A stretch of DNA of 64,000 nt from Viscum album (taxonomy: Eukaryota; Streptophyta; Magnoliopsida; Santalales; Viscaceae): positions 428,593,101 to 428,657,100 of the forward strand of contig OY728130.1 in NCBI GenBank assembly GCA_963277665.1, written 5' to 3'. Under the pieces are notes generated by a model. The model searched no databases. It was not told where the DNA came from and worked only from the letters and a program-made list of their open reading frames with translations. Shown piece after piece: positions 1 to 10,767 of this stretch; position 1 is the stretch's first letter; each line of letters opens with the position of its first letter. The position numbers and the translations under genes are program-made.

Positions 1-1635
1 TACTATATTTTAAACTTTTTGACTAAATGGGGACATCAAAAATTTAAAATGAAACATCCCAAGCTTCTACGGTACGTTTCCCTTCGAATAATGCGATAGC
101 GTGTGTTGTACGCAACCTCGAGTTCTAACACACACCACAACTAATTAAACTAGCCGTTGTGAATAGTAATACCTACTTTTTGAAATCATAAATATTCTAT
201 ATTTCAAAATGGACTTCATTTTTGGATTCGGAATATCAAAATTAGCCTAGGGTGAAATTTTGGTACATTTCGGATAACTTTCATATTTTGATGAATAGTG
301 AAAATTACTAAATTTTAATTAAAAACAACTTTTTTAATCAAAATAATTAATAGTGATAAATTATGAATTGGAGTGGTTTTAAAGTACATTTAGAATATAT
401 TTTTACATTTTAATATAATTTTGGTCATTGGACATAATTTTACAATTAAACCGAACATAAACAAGTGTCAATCTTTTGATAGTTATTATCTCTTAAAAAC
501 ACGCTTTTTGTTTTGACAGCGGGAATTAATTTTAAATTAATTTCTGCCACTTCTGTGTTTTGAATTTGGGAAAATGGATTCCATATTTGGAATCAGGATG
601 TTCAAATTGTGTATATAGGTAACTTTTATTTTCAGACATTTTGAATAGTTACTGTGGTAAATATTTTATTTACCATGGTTAAAGGGTAAATCCGGTAAAT
701 AAGGGTTAAAAAAATAATATTATAATAATACAAAATTACCCTAAAACGTGTCATAACCTTATTGGTGGACACATACCCGACCATGGGCATCCTTGGGTCA
801 ATTTGGGGACCCCTTGGAGCCACTTGTATGTGGTAGGGACACATTATATTAATAAAGTTAAAATAAAAATAAAAATGGCATAAGCTTACATCTTTTAGAA
901 GAACAATTTTTACATAGGGTTATACATGTTGGATTTTCGATTATAAATATTCATTAGAAAGATAAAAAGATTTCCTACATAATGATATTTTATTTATAAT
1001 TTTTAGACATTATATAATTTATTTTATTTATGACACAATGATGATTCAGTAATTACTAAAATAGTGAAAAATAAAAATAATTGATCTTATAAATACCCAA
1101 ATAATTATAATATGAAACTTTTAATGAATTAAACTAATTTTCTATGATAATATGATATATTAGGATTGATTTAATTGACTTTGTTCGAAGTAATCAATCT
1201 GTTAGGAGTTTCACAAAAATCAACTATTGAATAGTGTCAAAATTGACATAAAAGAGTTCTTAAAACAAATATTATATTATTAATTGATATTAAATTCCTA
1301 AAAATCTAAGGTTCGGCCAAGAGACTTATATTATGATAGTTTAATCATTAATGGACCACTTGGGGGTCGCTTGGATGTATATAGTAAGTTTATTAACCAT
1401 AATATATAAAATACAAAGAGACATTGTAAAAGTGAAACTAATTAACTTAGAGTTAATACTTAAAGATAAGGTTAATATAAGTACCCAAACCTGTCTAAAT
1501 TCTATTGGATGAGTTGTTTTCGACCTATCCCCACCTCATCCTTTGAATAGTCAACTTTGGAGCCTTTAGAAACCGAATATGAATTTATTATAAATTAATA
1601 TTTCTAGCTTTTCCAAAGGTGCCCCTCACCCCTCT

Positions 1636-1643
1636 TATAAAAG
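1636..1643 (+). promoter_or_regulatory. LTR TATA box
   Basis: TATAAAAG sits in a locally GC-richer stretch (cccctcttataaaagggcac), followed about 30 bases later by pyrimidine-rich sequence. This is the usual arrangement for a plant retrotransposon promoter. Transcription would start near 1667-1675, leaving a long R-U5 leader of over 2 kb. The inverted old LTR keeps the same box near 12805. Not tested experimentally. Confidence 0.6.
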
Positions 1644-1985
1644 GGCACTCCTCCTTCTCATTTCTTCACACCTTCAAAGCCTTTTGGTTCGGCCAAACTC
1701 TGCCCAAATACTCTCCCAACATCCCTCAATACAACCTAGAGGCCTTAGTTTGATCAGAAAGCCAACCTAAGGAGCCCTTTTGATCAAATCAAAAGGAAGA
1801 ACCCGAAGAAGAGGTAATGATTTCACCACCCTTTTCTAAGTTCATTTCTTCTTCCACTTCTTCTTCCTTTGTTCTTACCATTCTGAAATAATAACTCCAG
1901 TATCTCACATATACTGTGATGTTATTATAAATATGGTACAATCATATTCAGTATTCTATCCACCCTTTGAATAACATGTCACCAT

Positions 1986-2207
1986 ACGTGCGTACGTACG
2001 GCTTACCGTCTCCACGTCGTGGTGTAATTGTTATTCAATATAATATTATTTGGATGGGTATAATAATGATGTGTAACTCATGTAAATAATAAATATAACA
2101 TGTTAATGATTCTGTATATATGATATACCATCCATTTATATATTATTTTAATATCAAAAGAATGATATTGTCGCTCGTGCGTACGTACGGACTACCGTCT
2201 CCACGAA
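1986..2207 (+). repeat. Pair of CGTACGTACG motifs about 190 bp apart in the LTR
   Basis: GTGCGTACGTACGG followed by a TACCGTCTCCACG tail occurs near 1988 and near 2178, and again at +6807 in the 3' LTR. The core CGTACGTACG is a palindrome and the following ACGG and CCGT can pair. The old inverted LTR carries three such sites, near 12035, 12255 and 12440. They lie downstream of the TATA box, so they would be in the transcript leader. Confidence 0.7.
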
Positions 2208-3180
2208 CGCGATGAGATTCATTCTCCATCGTATCCATTCAAGTATAATTATCATTTGATGATTTAAAAATGATGTTTAAGGACTGTATATCATTCTGGA
2301 TATGAATAAGATACAACAACCATGGCTTATGTAACAAAACATATAAAAGAAAATGAGTAAGTTAACTCCCGAAACGACGATAATTCTAAGATATTATTAA
2401 CAAATCAATGTTAAAAGATCATATATGATATCATATTAATATATATGATTCTTGTATAATTTAATAACAACTATTTCACCATTATACAGGAGGTTAACCT
2501 ACCCCAACCAAGGAAAAGTACAAGGTAAGGGTTATTTCACAATCTCTTCATTATCCGAGGTTGTATTATACGTAATAATCTACTGGGATCTCTTTATCAT
2601 CCACATCCATGTTTCTTCGAAATGTATTTCAAAACATTTTTACTATTTACAAGAATATGGGTTAAAGTCATTTATACCCTTGTTTGACTTTTTATAAGAG
2701 GTTTATAAAGGAATCTTTCCGTCGTTTTCAAAACAAGGTCCTTTTTAACCTTTTCGACAGAATTGAGATAAGAATGTTTTTTTTACTTATACGGCGGGTG
2801 CGGTTATTTTCCGCCGTTATAAAATCGTCAAAGCTTTCCTTACAAGCTTACAAGAATATTTTCAAGAAAATGTTTTATTTTATATGGCTCTTAAATGATT
2901 TCAAAAATAGAAAGAGATATTTCTCTAAAAAGTGTTTTGATTTCATCTATGTCAACATCCTTTAATGGATTTTACGCTTATTTGAAGTTGATTTATTATA
3001 ATACAAAACTTCTATATTGTATTGAAGGTTTTGTGATATGTTTGACTGTGGATGTGCTATCTTATACCATTCATAGTTTATGGTGAAACTATTGACATTT
3101 CGTATGCTAGTTTTAATCCGAATGTTTATGTTATATTTCAAACTTTTCTTCAGATGAATGTGCTAAACAAGTATGTTCCG

Positions 3181-3420
3181 GGTTGGGGACCGGTAAAAGT
3201 AAGCCCTCCAGGTTGGGGACTGGTAAAAGTAAGCCCTCCAGGTTGGGGACTGGTTAAAGTAAGCCCTCCAGGTTAGGGACTGGTAAAAGTATGCCCTCCG
3301 GGTTGGTGTCCGGTTATTAGAGGCACTCCGGGTTGGTGTCCGGTTATTAGAGGCACTCCGGGTTGGTGTCCGGTTATTAGAGGCACTCCGGGTTGGGTTC
3401 CGGTTAGAAGTAACCCCTAG
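3181..3420 (+). repeat. Eight-unit 30 bp tandem array in the 5' LTR
   Basis: Eight consecutive units of exactly 30 bp start GGTTGGGGAC or a variant. Units 1-4 share a body with AAAGTAAGCCCTCC, units 5-7 are identical to each other and carry TTATTAGAGGCACTCC, and unit 8 is divergent. The array lies in the U5-like part of the LTR. Because 30 is divisible by three it gives open frames with repeated PGWG-like peptides, which I take as a by-product and not a protein. Confidence 0.95.
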
Positions 3421-3962
3421 GTCTTGGGATGAGGCCTAGACAAAGAAATTAACGTTTAGCATTATGCATTCCAACATTATGAAAGTGGTTATTGATTTTT
3501 GCATGTGATTATTCGATTAGTAGAATATCCATGTGAACAAGTAAATGGCATTATTTCATTTTACTTTTGCCATACTATGTTGAAGTTCAATTTTAAAAGG
3601 CTTTTGTTTTAGTAATTCATTGCCTTAAATGTTTATGCTTATTTTGAATGTTCCGCTATATTGTTATCCTTACTGGGCATTTGAGCTCACCCCTTTTCTA
3701 TGTTTTATTTTTCCCAGGTAGTGAAGAAGTAAATTATGAATGACTTGCAGGGATATTATGAGGGGTTAATAGTGTGGATATGAAGACTTTGTTGTTGTAG
3801 TAGTTTTTCACTTTGAAATGTAATGTAAAACTTTATGATTATATCTAGTGTTTCCAAGGCTACTAAACCAATCGGTCTTTCGAGATTTGATCTTCTTGTG
3901 ATCATTCCAATGTTACGAAGTAATGCACCGACTCTGGGTAGCTGGGGTCGGGGCGTTACAGT

Positions 3963-3973
3963 TGGTATCAGAG
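3963..3973 (+). promoter_or_regulatory. Primer binding site (initiator tRNA-Met type)
   Basis: TGGTATCAGAG begins two bases after the LTR end and matches the complement of the plant initiator tRNA-Met 3' end. That tRNA primes minus-strand DNA synthesis in most plant LTR retrotransposons. Its position fixes the 5' LTR end at 3960. Confidence 0.92.
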
Positions 3974-4118
3974 GAAGTTTAGTACAAACCTTGGAAGCTA
4001 GATTTAGATAAACTCTGATTAGAGCACGTAGACCTAAGATGAACTTTGAGGATTAGTATAGAAGAACTTCCTAGAATTTTGGTATTGTAGAGATTTTGTG
4101 AGTTTTTCGAGCAATACA

Positions 4119-4270
4119 TCCCTGTCTGGATACGAGCAGGTAGAGGCGGCTCTGGCACAGATGTACCTAGGGGTAAAACCCGAAAACACCGCTTTGAGCT
4201 AGACTCGAACGGGAACTGGTGCACGACAACGGGCCTTGCTGCACTCTTGGTTACGACACTCCCGGGGGAT
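4119..4270 (-). repeat. SINE-like segment shared with a CACTA element at 51225-51374
   Basis: About 150 bp of GC-richer sequence here is clearly related, in the opposite orientation, to 51225-51374. Shared blocks are GTAGAGGCGGCTCTGGCA, CACGACAACGG and ACACTCCCGGGGGAT. On the minus strand GTTCGAGTCT resembles a Pol III B box, and the order of motifs recalls tRNA-derived plant SINEs of the Au type. I cannot define its ends or a target duplication. It could instead be a fragment of a host sequence captured by both elements. Confidence 0.5.
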
Positions 4271-4461
4271 ATGCTTAGGATAACTCTCATTTTCTTTACA
4301 AATCATTATGAAGGGTTTATGAGTATATACTTCCTCAAAGGAGGCATTTTTATGATTATGGATTATATCCCTAAATAGTTCAATTTATGTTAAGTGTTTT
4401 ATAAGTATGGGATTATGTATTTTGATTCATAAACTGATCTAGTGTATGCCATTGTTTAGAA

Positions 4462-4980
4462 ATGGCGCCCAGTAGAAGGAACGAGAACTCTAACAATGCA
4501 CATGATCCAAAGAGAAGGAAGGATCATATCTTTCATGGTCTTAAGCTAGAATTTATAAGAGAAATAGTCTCCCATGTATTATCATCATATGAAGAAATAA
4601 TATCATGTGTTGATAAGATAAGTAAAGAGTTTACTGAGTCCTATGGCTTTGAAGGGAAGCAAGAGAAGAAAAGGATGGAAGAGAGAAAAATGGATAAAGG
4701 GAAGAGGGAAAAGAAGAATTTTCCCATATGTGGTAACTGTGGGAAGAAACACCCTGGAACTTGCCTGAAAGGAATGAGAGTTTGTTATAAGTGTGGAGGA
4801 AAAGGGCACAAAGTACATGACTGCAAGGGTGATAAAATGGTTTCAAATGTACAATGCTTCATTTGCAAGGAGTTTGGACACTACGCGAACCTATGCCCCA
4901 GTCATCAGACTATGCCGCAAATGATGCTATTGGATAATAATCAAGTTATGATACTACCACAGATGAAGAGGAATGATTAG
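4462..4980 (+). CDS. Small gag protein with CCHC zinc knuckles
   Basis: This 172-residue frame is open from its ATG. The N terminus (MAPSRR...) is basic. Residues 55-90 are very Lys/Glu/Arg rich. Cysteine motifs follow: a CGNCGKKHPGTC piece, then two CCHC knuckles, CYKCGGKGHKVHDC and CFICKEFGHYANLC. This order of a CxxC-type piece followed by a CCHC knuckle is what chromovirus gag proteins show at their C terminus. A normal gag is several hundred residues, so the capsid region appears to be missing and the start and nucleocapsid are joined. It would bind the element RNA and possibly help packaging by a partner element. It follows the primer site by about 490 bp, and nothing downstream looks like pol. 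The intact frame suggests recent decay or selection. Confidence 0.8.
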   Translation: MAPSRRNENSNNAHDPKRRKDHIFHGLKLEFIREIVSHVLSSYEEIISCVDKISKEFTESYGFEGKQEKKRMEERKMDKGKREKKNFPICGNCGKKHPGTCLKGMRVCYKCGGKGHKVHDCKGDKMVSNVQCFICKEFGHYANLCPSHQTMPQMMLLDNNQVMILPQMKRND

Positions 4981-5549
4981 AGTTCTTATGTTGATTATGT
5001 CAATTGAGTGTTGTATCAACAATGTACTTGTTATAATAATTATGGAGTATATAAGGATTGTACTGCAGTACTATTTCATTAAGGACTTGAGTTTGTGTGG
5101 AACAAAGAATAGTGACTCAATAGAAGGTTAAATTTTTGGAAAATATTTGGTTGAGAGAAAGATAAACCATAATATGGTTCTGATACCGAAGTAGTGATTT
5201 TAGAATAATACATGATTGATTTGGATAAATTATATTGGATATTCTTGACTACCTTGAAGCTGATTAATGATTTGTATATTCCATCATTGTGGGGTTTAAA
5301 ACATTTTTGGATTGATGAAGTATATCCAGCATTCTATATGGAATAAGGGAGCATGAATGTAATCAATAAGGATTATGGTAAATCAGGATGTTTCAGTGTT
5401 TTAAAAGAATACATGATGAAGGTATTAATATTCTATTATAGGGTAAAAAGGATCTACATTATGTTTACCTTCCTTATAAATGTTGGACTGTGAGTTTGGA
5501 CAGAAGTATTTTGGATAAATTCTAAGTTTGATATTAATTTTGGACTGCC
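4981..5549. other. Interior of the Ty3 element without recognisable gene
   Basis: AT-rich sequence with stops in all frames. No reverse transcriptase, protease or integrase motif is visible. It probably represents decayed or replaced interior sequence of the parental element. Confidence 0.6.
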
Positions 5550-5550
5550 A

Positions 5551-5671
5551 TAAAAAGGGCAACCCCGAGGTCGGGCGGCAACCCGTCGCGTCCGGCAAAG
5601 CTGCGAGACTTGAACCCGCAACCGAAGGGCGACAAGGGTGTATCACCTACCACTGGCCCACGAGATGTCCT
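5551..5671 (-). repeat. tRNA-derived SINE-like insert
   Basis: On the minus strand TGGGCCAGTGG (5660 down to 5650) fits the Pol III A box, and GGTTCAAGTCTC (5616 down to 5605) fits the B box, with 33 bases between them as in tRNA genes. The block is GC rich in an AT-rich element, which suggests insertion. It cannot fold as an intact tRNA by eye, so a SINE head is the likeliest reading. Target duplications were not found. Confidence 0.55.
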
Positions 5672-6524
5672 GGATTAAATAATTTAGTTTTTATTAAAAG
5701 ATCTTGTAGATGAATTATAAATTCGATTATTTTGGAACCCTATACGAATAGTGTAAATAGAATTTTTTTTACGTTCTATTATGTTTTAGAGTGAAAGATG
5801 AGTTTGTGGTAGAAATTTATTAATGGATAAAACTCTAAAGTATGTATACCTCCTTATGTTCTTAGCCAATCTCATAAATAAATTCCACAACATTAAGAAA
5901 AGGAACTTAGAACAAAAATGTTGCCCTAGATGGTACCTTAAATCATCACTAATTTATGGCTTTGGGATTGTTGGCCTTTTCATAGCCATGTTCTCTACCA
6001 CTCTCCATCAGATAATTGATGGTTAGATTTCTCCCCCATATCCATATTTTCCTACATGGATCCCTAGTATGTGTTATTTTCGGTAATCTTCATACTTTCC
6101 ACTCTTTAGTTTAAATAGAGGCCTCATTAATTCATTTTTCGATGTGGGATTTCAACTAGGATATTTTGAAACGTCAAAAATGTGTTATCCTAATACCCTA
6201 TGTTTTGTTGAACCGATGGTATTTCAATTCATCACAGATTAATGAATTTAAGGAACTCAATTTTATACTTGTTTGTGATTGATGACCTCAATCACTACCT
6301 ATAAATATTTACGTTTTTCCTCCGATTATATGTCTCCAATTTCCACCAATGTTCTCCTAATCGAGATCATAATTTGGTGGTGACCCTTTGATTTCTCTTT
6401 TCCTCATATTAAGACTAAATTTTAGTAACCCAATTTCTGATGTGGGTTTTCCCACAAATATATTTTCTACTTTCAACCTTTTATTTTCGAAGAACAATTT
6501 CAAATTGCGAGGACGCAATTTATT
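5672..6524. other. Interior of the Ty3 element, no clear gene
   Basis: A 67-residue frame at 5823-6026 with two hydrophobic stretches has no family I recognise and is probably chance. The end of the block, before the purine tract, has sequence of the kind that ends pol in chromoviruses (GAGGACGCAATTTATT), which supports descent from a full element. Confidence 0.5.
6110..6150 (-). promoter_or_regulatory. snRNA-type USE and TATA pair, minus strand
   Basis: On the minus strand ATCCCACATCG (6150 down to 6140) matches the plant snRNA upstream sequence element RTCCCACATCG. A TATTTAAA box (6117 down to 6110) follows after 22 bases. In plant snRNA genes a gap near 23-24 goes with Pol III and near 33-34 with Pol II. 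No recognisable snRNA lies downstream, and this pair is also common in plant mobile elements. Confidence 0.4.
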
Positions 6525-6538
6525 GAAGGAGGGGAGAA
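6525..6538 (+). promoter_or_regulatory. Polypurine tract
   Basis: GAAGGAGGGGAGAA directly precedes the TGTAACACCCC start of the 3' LTR. It is the plus-strand primer for reverse transcription and fixes the LTR start at 6539. Confidence 0.9.
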
Positions 6539-9500
6539 TGTAACACCCCAAGATTTCATAGTGTGTTATTTCTTCAAAATAATTCAATAACTTGCACTAC
6601 ACGCAACACCGAGTTCAATCACACCATGACTTACCAAAGGAAAAAGCCATTCAAAAGAGGTTAATAATATTATTGACTAAATTTTAAACTTTATATAATC
6701 CTTATAATTTTAGATTCCATATTATGAGTTTCTTAGATATAATGCAAGAACAAATTCATTTTCAGTATTGCACTTTTATCAAATTTTAATAGTGAACCAT
6801 TTTTAAATACTATATTTTAAACTTTTTGACTAAATGGGGACATCAAAAATTTAAAATGAAACATCCCAAGCTTCTACGGTACGTTTCCCTTCGAATAATG
6901 CGATAGCGTGTGTTGTACGCAACCTCGAGTTCTAACACACACCACAACTAATTAAACTAGCCGTTGTGAATAGTAATACCTACTTTTTGAAATCATAAAT
7001 ATTCTATATTTCAAAATGGACTTCATTTTTGGATTCGGAATATCAAAATTAGCCTAGGGTGAAATTTTGGTACATTTCGGATAACTTTCATATTTTGATG
7101 AATAGTGAAAATTACTAAATTTTAATTAAAAACAACTTTTTTAATCAAAATAATTAATAGTGATAAATTATGAATTGGAGTGGTTTTAAAGTACATTTAG
7201 AATATATTTTTACATTTTAATATAATTTTGGTCATTGGACATAATTTTACAATTAAACCGAACATAAACAAGTGTCAATCTTTTGATAGTTATTATCTCT
7301 TAAAAACACGCTTTTTGTTTTGACAGCGAGAATTAATTTTAAATTAATTTCTGCCACTTCTGTGTTTTGAATTTGGGAAAATGGATTCCATATTTGGAAT
7401 CAGGATGTTCAAATTGTGTATATAGGTAACTTTTATTTTCAGACATTTTGAATAGTTACTGTGGTAAATATTTTATTTACCATGGTTAAAGGGTAAATCC
7501 GGTAAATAAGGGTTAAAAAAATAATATTATAATAATACAAAATTACCCTAAAACGTGTCATAACCTTATTGGTGGACACATACCCGACCATGGGCATCCT
7601 TGGGTCAATTTGGGGACCCCTTGGAGCCACTTGTATGTGGTAGGGACACATTATATTAATAAAGTTAAAATAAAAATAAAAATGGCATAAGCTTACATCT
7701 TTTAGAAGAACAATTTTTACGTAGGGTTATACATGTTGGATTTTAGATTATAAATATTCATTAGAAAGATAAAACGATTTCCTACATAATGATATTTTAT
7801 TTATAATTTTTAGACATTATATAATTTATTTTATTTATGACACAATGATGATTCAGTAATTACTAAAATAGTGAAAAATAAAAATAATTGATCTTATAAA
7901 TACCCAAATAATTATAATATGAAACTTTTAATGAATTAAACTAATTTTCTATGATAATATGATATATTAGGATTGATTTAATTGACTTTTTTCGAAGTAA
8001 TCAATCTGTTAGGAGTTTCACAAAAATCAACTATTGAATAGTGTCAAAATTGACATAAAAGAGTTCTTAAAACAAATATTATATTATTAATTGATATTAA
8101 ATTCCTAAAAATCTAAGGTTCGGCCAAGAGACTTATATTATGATAGGTTAATCATTAATGGACCACTTGGGGGTCGCTTGGATGTATATAGTAATTTTAT
8201 TAACCATAATATATAAAATACAAAGAGACATTGTAAAAGTGAAACTAATTAACTTAGAGTTAATACTTAAAGATAAGGTTAATATAAGTACCCAAACCTG
8301 TCTAAATTCTATTGGATGAGTTGTTTTCGACCTATCCCCACCTCATCCTTTGAATAGTCAACTTTGGAGCCTTTAGAAACCGAATATGAATTTATTATAA
8401 ATTAATATTTCTAGCTTTTCCAAAGGTGCCCCTCACCCCTCTTATAAAAGGGCACTCCTCCTTCTCATTTCTTCACACCTTCAAAGCCTTTTGGTTCGGC
8501 CAAACTCTGCCCAAATACTCTCCCAACATCCCTCAATACAACCTAGAGGCCTTAGTTTGATCAGAAAGCCAACCTAAGGAGCCCTTTTGATCAAATCAAA
8601 AGGAAGAACCCGAAGAAGAGGTAATGATTTCACCACCCTTTTCTAAGTTCATTTCTTCTTCCACTTCTTCTTCCTTTTTTCTTACCATTCTGAAATAATA
8701 ACTCCAGTATCTCACATATACTGTGATGTTATTATAAATATGGTACAATCATATTCAGTATTCTATCCACCCTTTGAATAACATGTCACCATACGTGCGT
8801 ACGTACGGCTTACCGTCTCCACGTCGTGGTGTAATTGTTATTCAATATAATATTATTTGGATGGGTATAATAATGATGTGTAACTCATGTAAATAATAAA
8901 TATAACATGTTAATGATTCTGTATATATGATATACCATCCATTTATATATTATTTTAATATCAAAAGAATGATATTGTCGCTCGTGCGTACGTACGGACT
9001 ACCGTCTCCACGAACGCGATGAGATTCATTCTCCATCGTATCCATTCAAGTATAATTATCATTTGATGATTTAAAAATGATGTTTAAGGACTGTATATCA
9101 TTCTGGATATGAATAAGATACAACAACCATGGCTTATGTAACAAAACATATAAAAGAAAATGAGTAAGTTAACTCCCGAAACGACGATAATTCTAAGATA
9201 TTATTAACAAATCAATGTTAAAAGATCATATATGATATCATATTAATATATATGATTCTTGTATAATTTAATAACAACTATTTCACCATTATACAGGAGG
9301 TTAACCTACCCCAACCAAGGAAAAGTACAAGGTAAGGGTTATTTCACAATCTCTTCATTATCCGAGGTTGTATTATACGTAATAATCTACTGGGATCTCT
9401 TTATCATCCACATCCATGTTTCTTCGAAATGTATTTCAAAACATTTTTACTATTTACAAGAATATGGGTTAAAGTCATTTATACCCTTGTTTGACTTTTT

Positions 9501-10767
9501 ATAAGAGGTTTATAAAGGAATCTTTCCGTCGTTTTCAAAACAAGGTCCTTTTTAACCTTTTCGACAGAATTGAGATAAGAATGTTTTTTTTACTTATACG
9601 GCGGGTGCGGTTATTTTCCGCCGTTATAAAATCGTCAAAGCTTTCCTTACAAGCTTACAAGAATATTTTCAAGAAAATGTTTTATTTTATATGGCTCTTA
9701 AATGATTTCAAAAATAGAAAGAGATATTTCTCTAAAAAGTGTTTTGATTTCATCTATGTCAACATCCTTTAATGGATTTTACGCTTATTTGAAGTTGATT
9801 TATTATAATACAAAACTTCTATATTGTATTGAAGGTTTTGTGATATGTTTGACTGTGGATGTGCTATCTTATACCATTCATAGTTTATGGTGAAACTATT
9901 GACATTTCGTATGCTAGTTTTAATCCGAATGTTTATGTTATATTTCAAACTTTTCTTCAGATGAATGTGCTAAACAAGTATGTTCCGGGTTGGGGACCGG
10001 TAAAAGTAAGCCCTCCAGGTTGGGGACTGGTAAAAGTAAGCCCTCCAGGTTGGGGACTGGTTAAAGTAAGCCCTCCAGGTTAGGGACTGGTAAAAGTATG
10101 CCCTCCGGGTTGGTGTCCGGTTATTAGAGGCACTCCGGGTTGGTGTCCGGTTATTAGAGGCACTCCGGGTTGGTGTCCGGTTATTAGAGGCACTCCGGGT
10201 TGGGTTCCAGTTAGAAGTAACCCCTAGGTCTTGGGATGAGGCCTAGACAAAGAAATTAACGTTTAGCATTATGCATTCCAACATTATGAAAGTGGTTATT
10301 GATTTTTGCATGTGATTATTCGATTAGTAGAATATCCATGTGAACAAGTAAATGGCATTATTTCATTTTACTTTTGCCATACTATGTTGAAGTTCAATTT
10401 TAAAAGGCTTTTGTTTTAGTAATTCATTGCCTTAAATGTTTATGCTTATTTTGAATGTTCCGCTATATTGTTATCCTTACTGGGCATTTGAGCTCACCCC
10501 TTTTCTATGTTTTATTTTTCCCAGGTAGTGAAGAAGTAAATTATGAATGACTTGCAGGGATATTATGAGGGGTTAATAGTGTGGATATGAAGACTTTGTT
10601 GTTGTAGTAGTTTTTCACTTTGAAATGTAATGTAAAACTTTATGATTATATCTAGTGTTTCCAAGGCTACTAAACCAATCGGTCTTTCGAGATTTGATCT
10701 TCTTGTGATCATTCCAATGTTACGAAGTAATGCACCGACTCTGGGTAGCTGGGGTCGGGGCGTTACA
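6539..10767 (+). repeat. 3' LTR, complete, 4229 bp
   Basis: It runs from TGTAACACCCC to GCGTTACA. Compared with the 5' copy over 3960 bp I count about nine substitutions and no length change. Internal features of the 5' LTR recur at +6807, including the TATA box at 8443-8450. No coding region is supported. The flank after 10767 begins CACTC. Confidence 0.95.
9988..10227 (+). repeat. Eight-unit 30 bp tandem array in the 3' LTR
   Basis: Second copy of the array at 3181-3420, identical in unit number and order, with one base change in the last unit (CCGG to CCAG). Confidence 0.95.

Larger units (their letters stand above)
1..3960 (+). repeat. 5' LTR (partial at window edge)
   Basis: This block matches the complete 3' LTR from its base 270 onward and ends GGGCGTTACA just before the primer binding site. 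It contains a TATA box near 1636, two CGTACGTACG-type motifs near 1990 and 2180, and an eight-unit 30 bp array at 3181-3420. Short open frames inside it are repeated exactly in the other LTR and look like chance frames in AT-rich DNA, not genes. Apart from these sub-features I see nothing coding here. Confidence 0.92.
1..10767 (+). mobile_element. Non-autonomous Ty3/chromovirus-type LTR element with giant LTRs (TR-GAG/LARD-like)
   Basis: The block 1-3960 recurs at 6808-10767 with a constant offset of 6807 and about nine substitutions. Between the copies lie a tRNA-Met type primer site at 3963, a small zinc-knuckle gag gene and a purine tract ending at 6538. The 3' LTR starts TGTAACACCCC and ends GCGTTACA, ends typical of plant chromoviruses of the Tekay/Del type. 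Those elements also have long LTRs and the gag zinc-knuckle layout seen here. No protease, reverse transcriptase, RNase H or integrase reading frame exists in the 2.6 kb interior, so the element must be mobilised in trans. The first 269 bases of the 5' LTR lie outside the window, so the left target duplication cannot be seen. Inference: a TR-GAG or LARD derivative of a Tekay chromovirus. Confidence 0.9.

Noticed and set aside
2452..3276. Overlapping short frames of 63-93 residues in the LTR, repeated at 9259-10083
   Set aside because: They are identical because the LTRs are copies; AT-rich low-complexity peptides and the 30 bp array account for them. No family likeness.
3181..3420. CRISPR-like array
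   Set aside because: Units are directly adjacent with no unique spacers, and the setting is a plant retrotransposon LTR.
3979..4290. 103-residue minus-strand frame near the primer site
   Set aside because: It lies over the SINE-like segment; the related copy at 51225 has stops in the matching frame, so coding is unlikely.
4462..4980. Cellular CCHC zinc-finger protein gene
   Set aside because: Its place between PBS and PPT of an LTR element and the chromovirus-like knuckle order make gag the better reading.
5605..5660. Functional tRNA gene
   Set aside because: A and B boxes are present but no acceptor stem or anticodon arm can be paired by eye; a SINE head fits better.
1..10767. Simple tandem segmental duplication of a 6.8 kb unit
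   Set aside because: PBS right after the first copy, PPT right before the second and TG...CA ends show that the copies are LTRs of one element.
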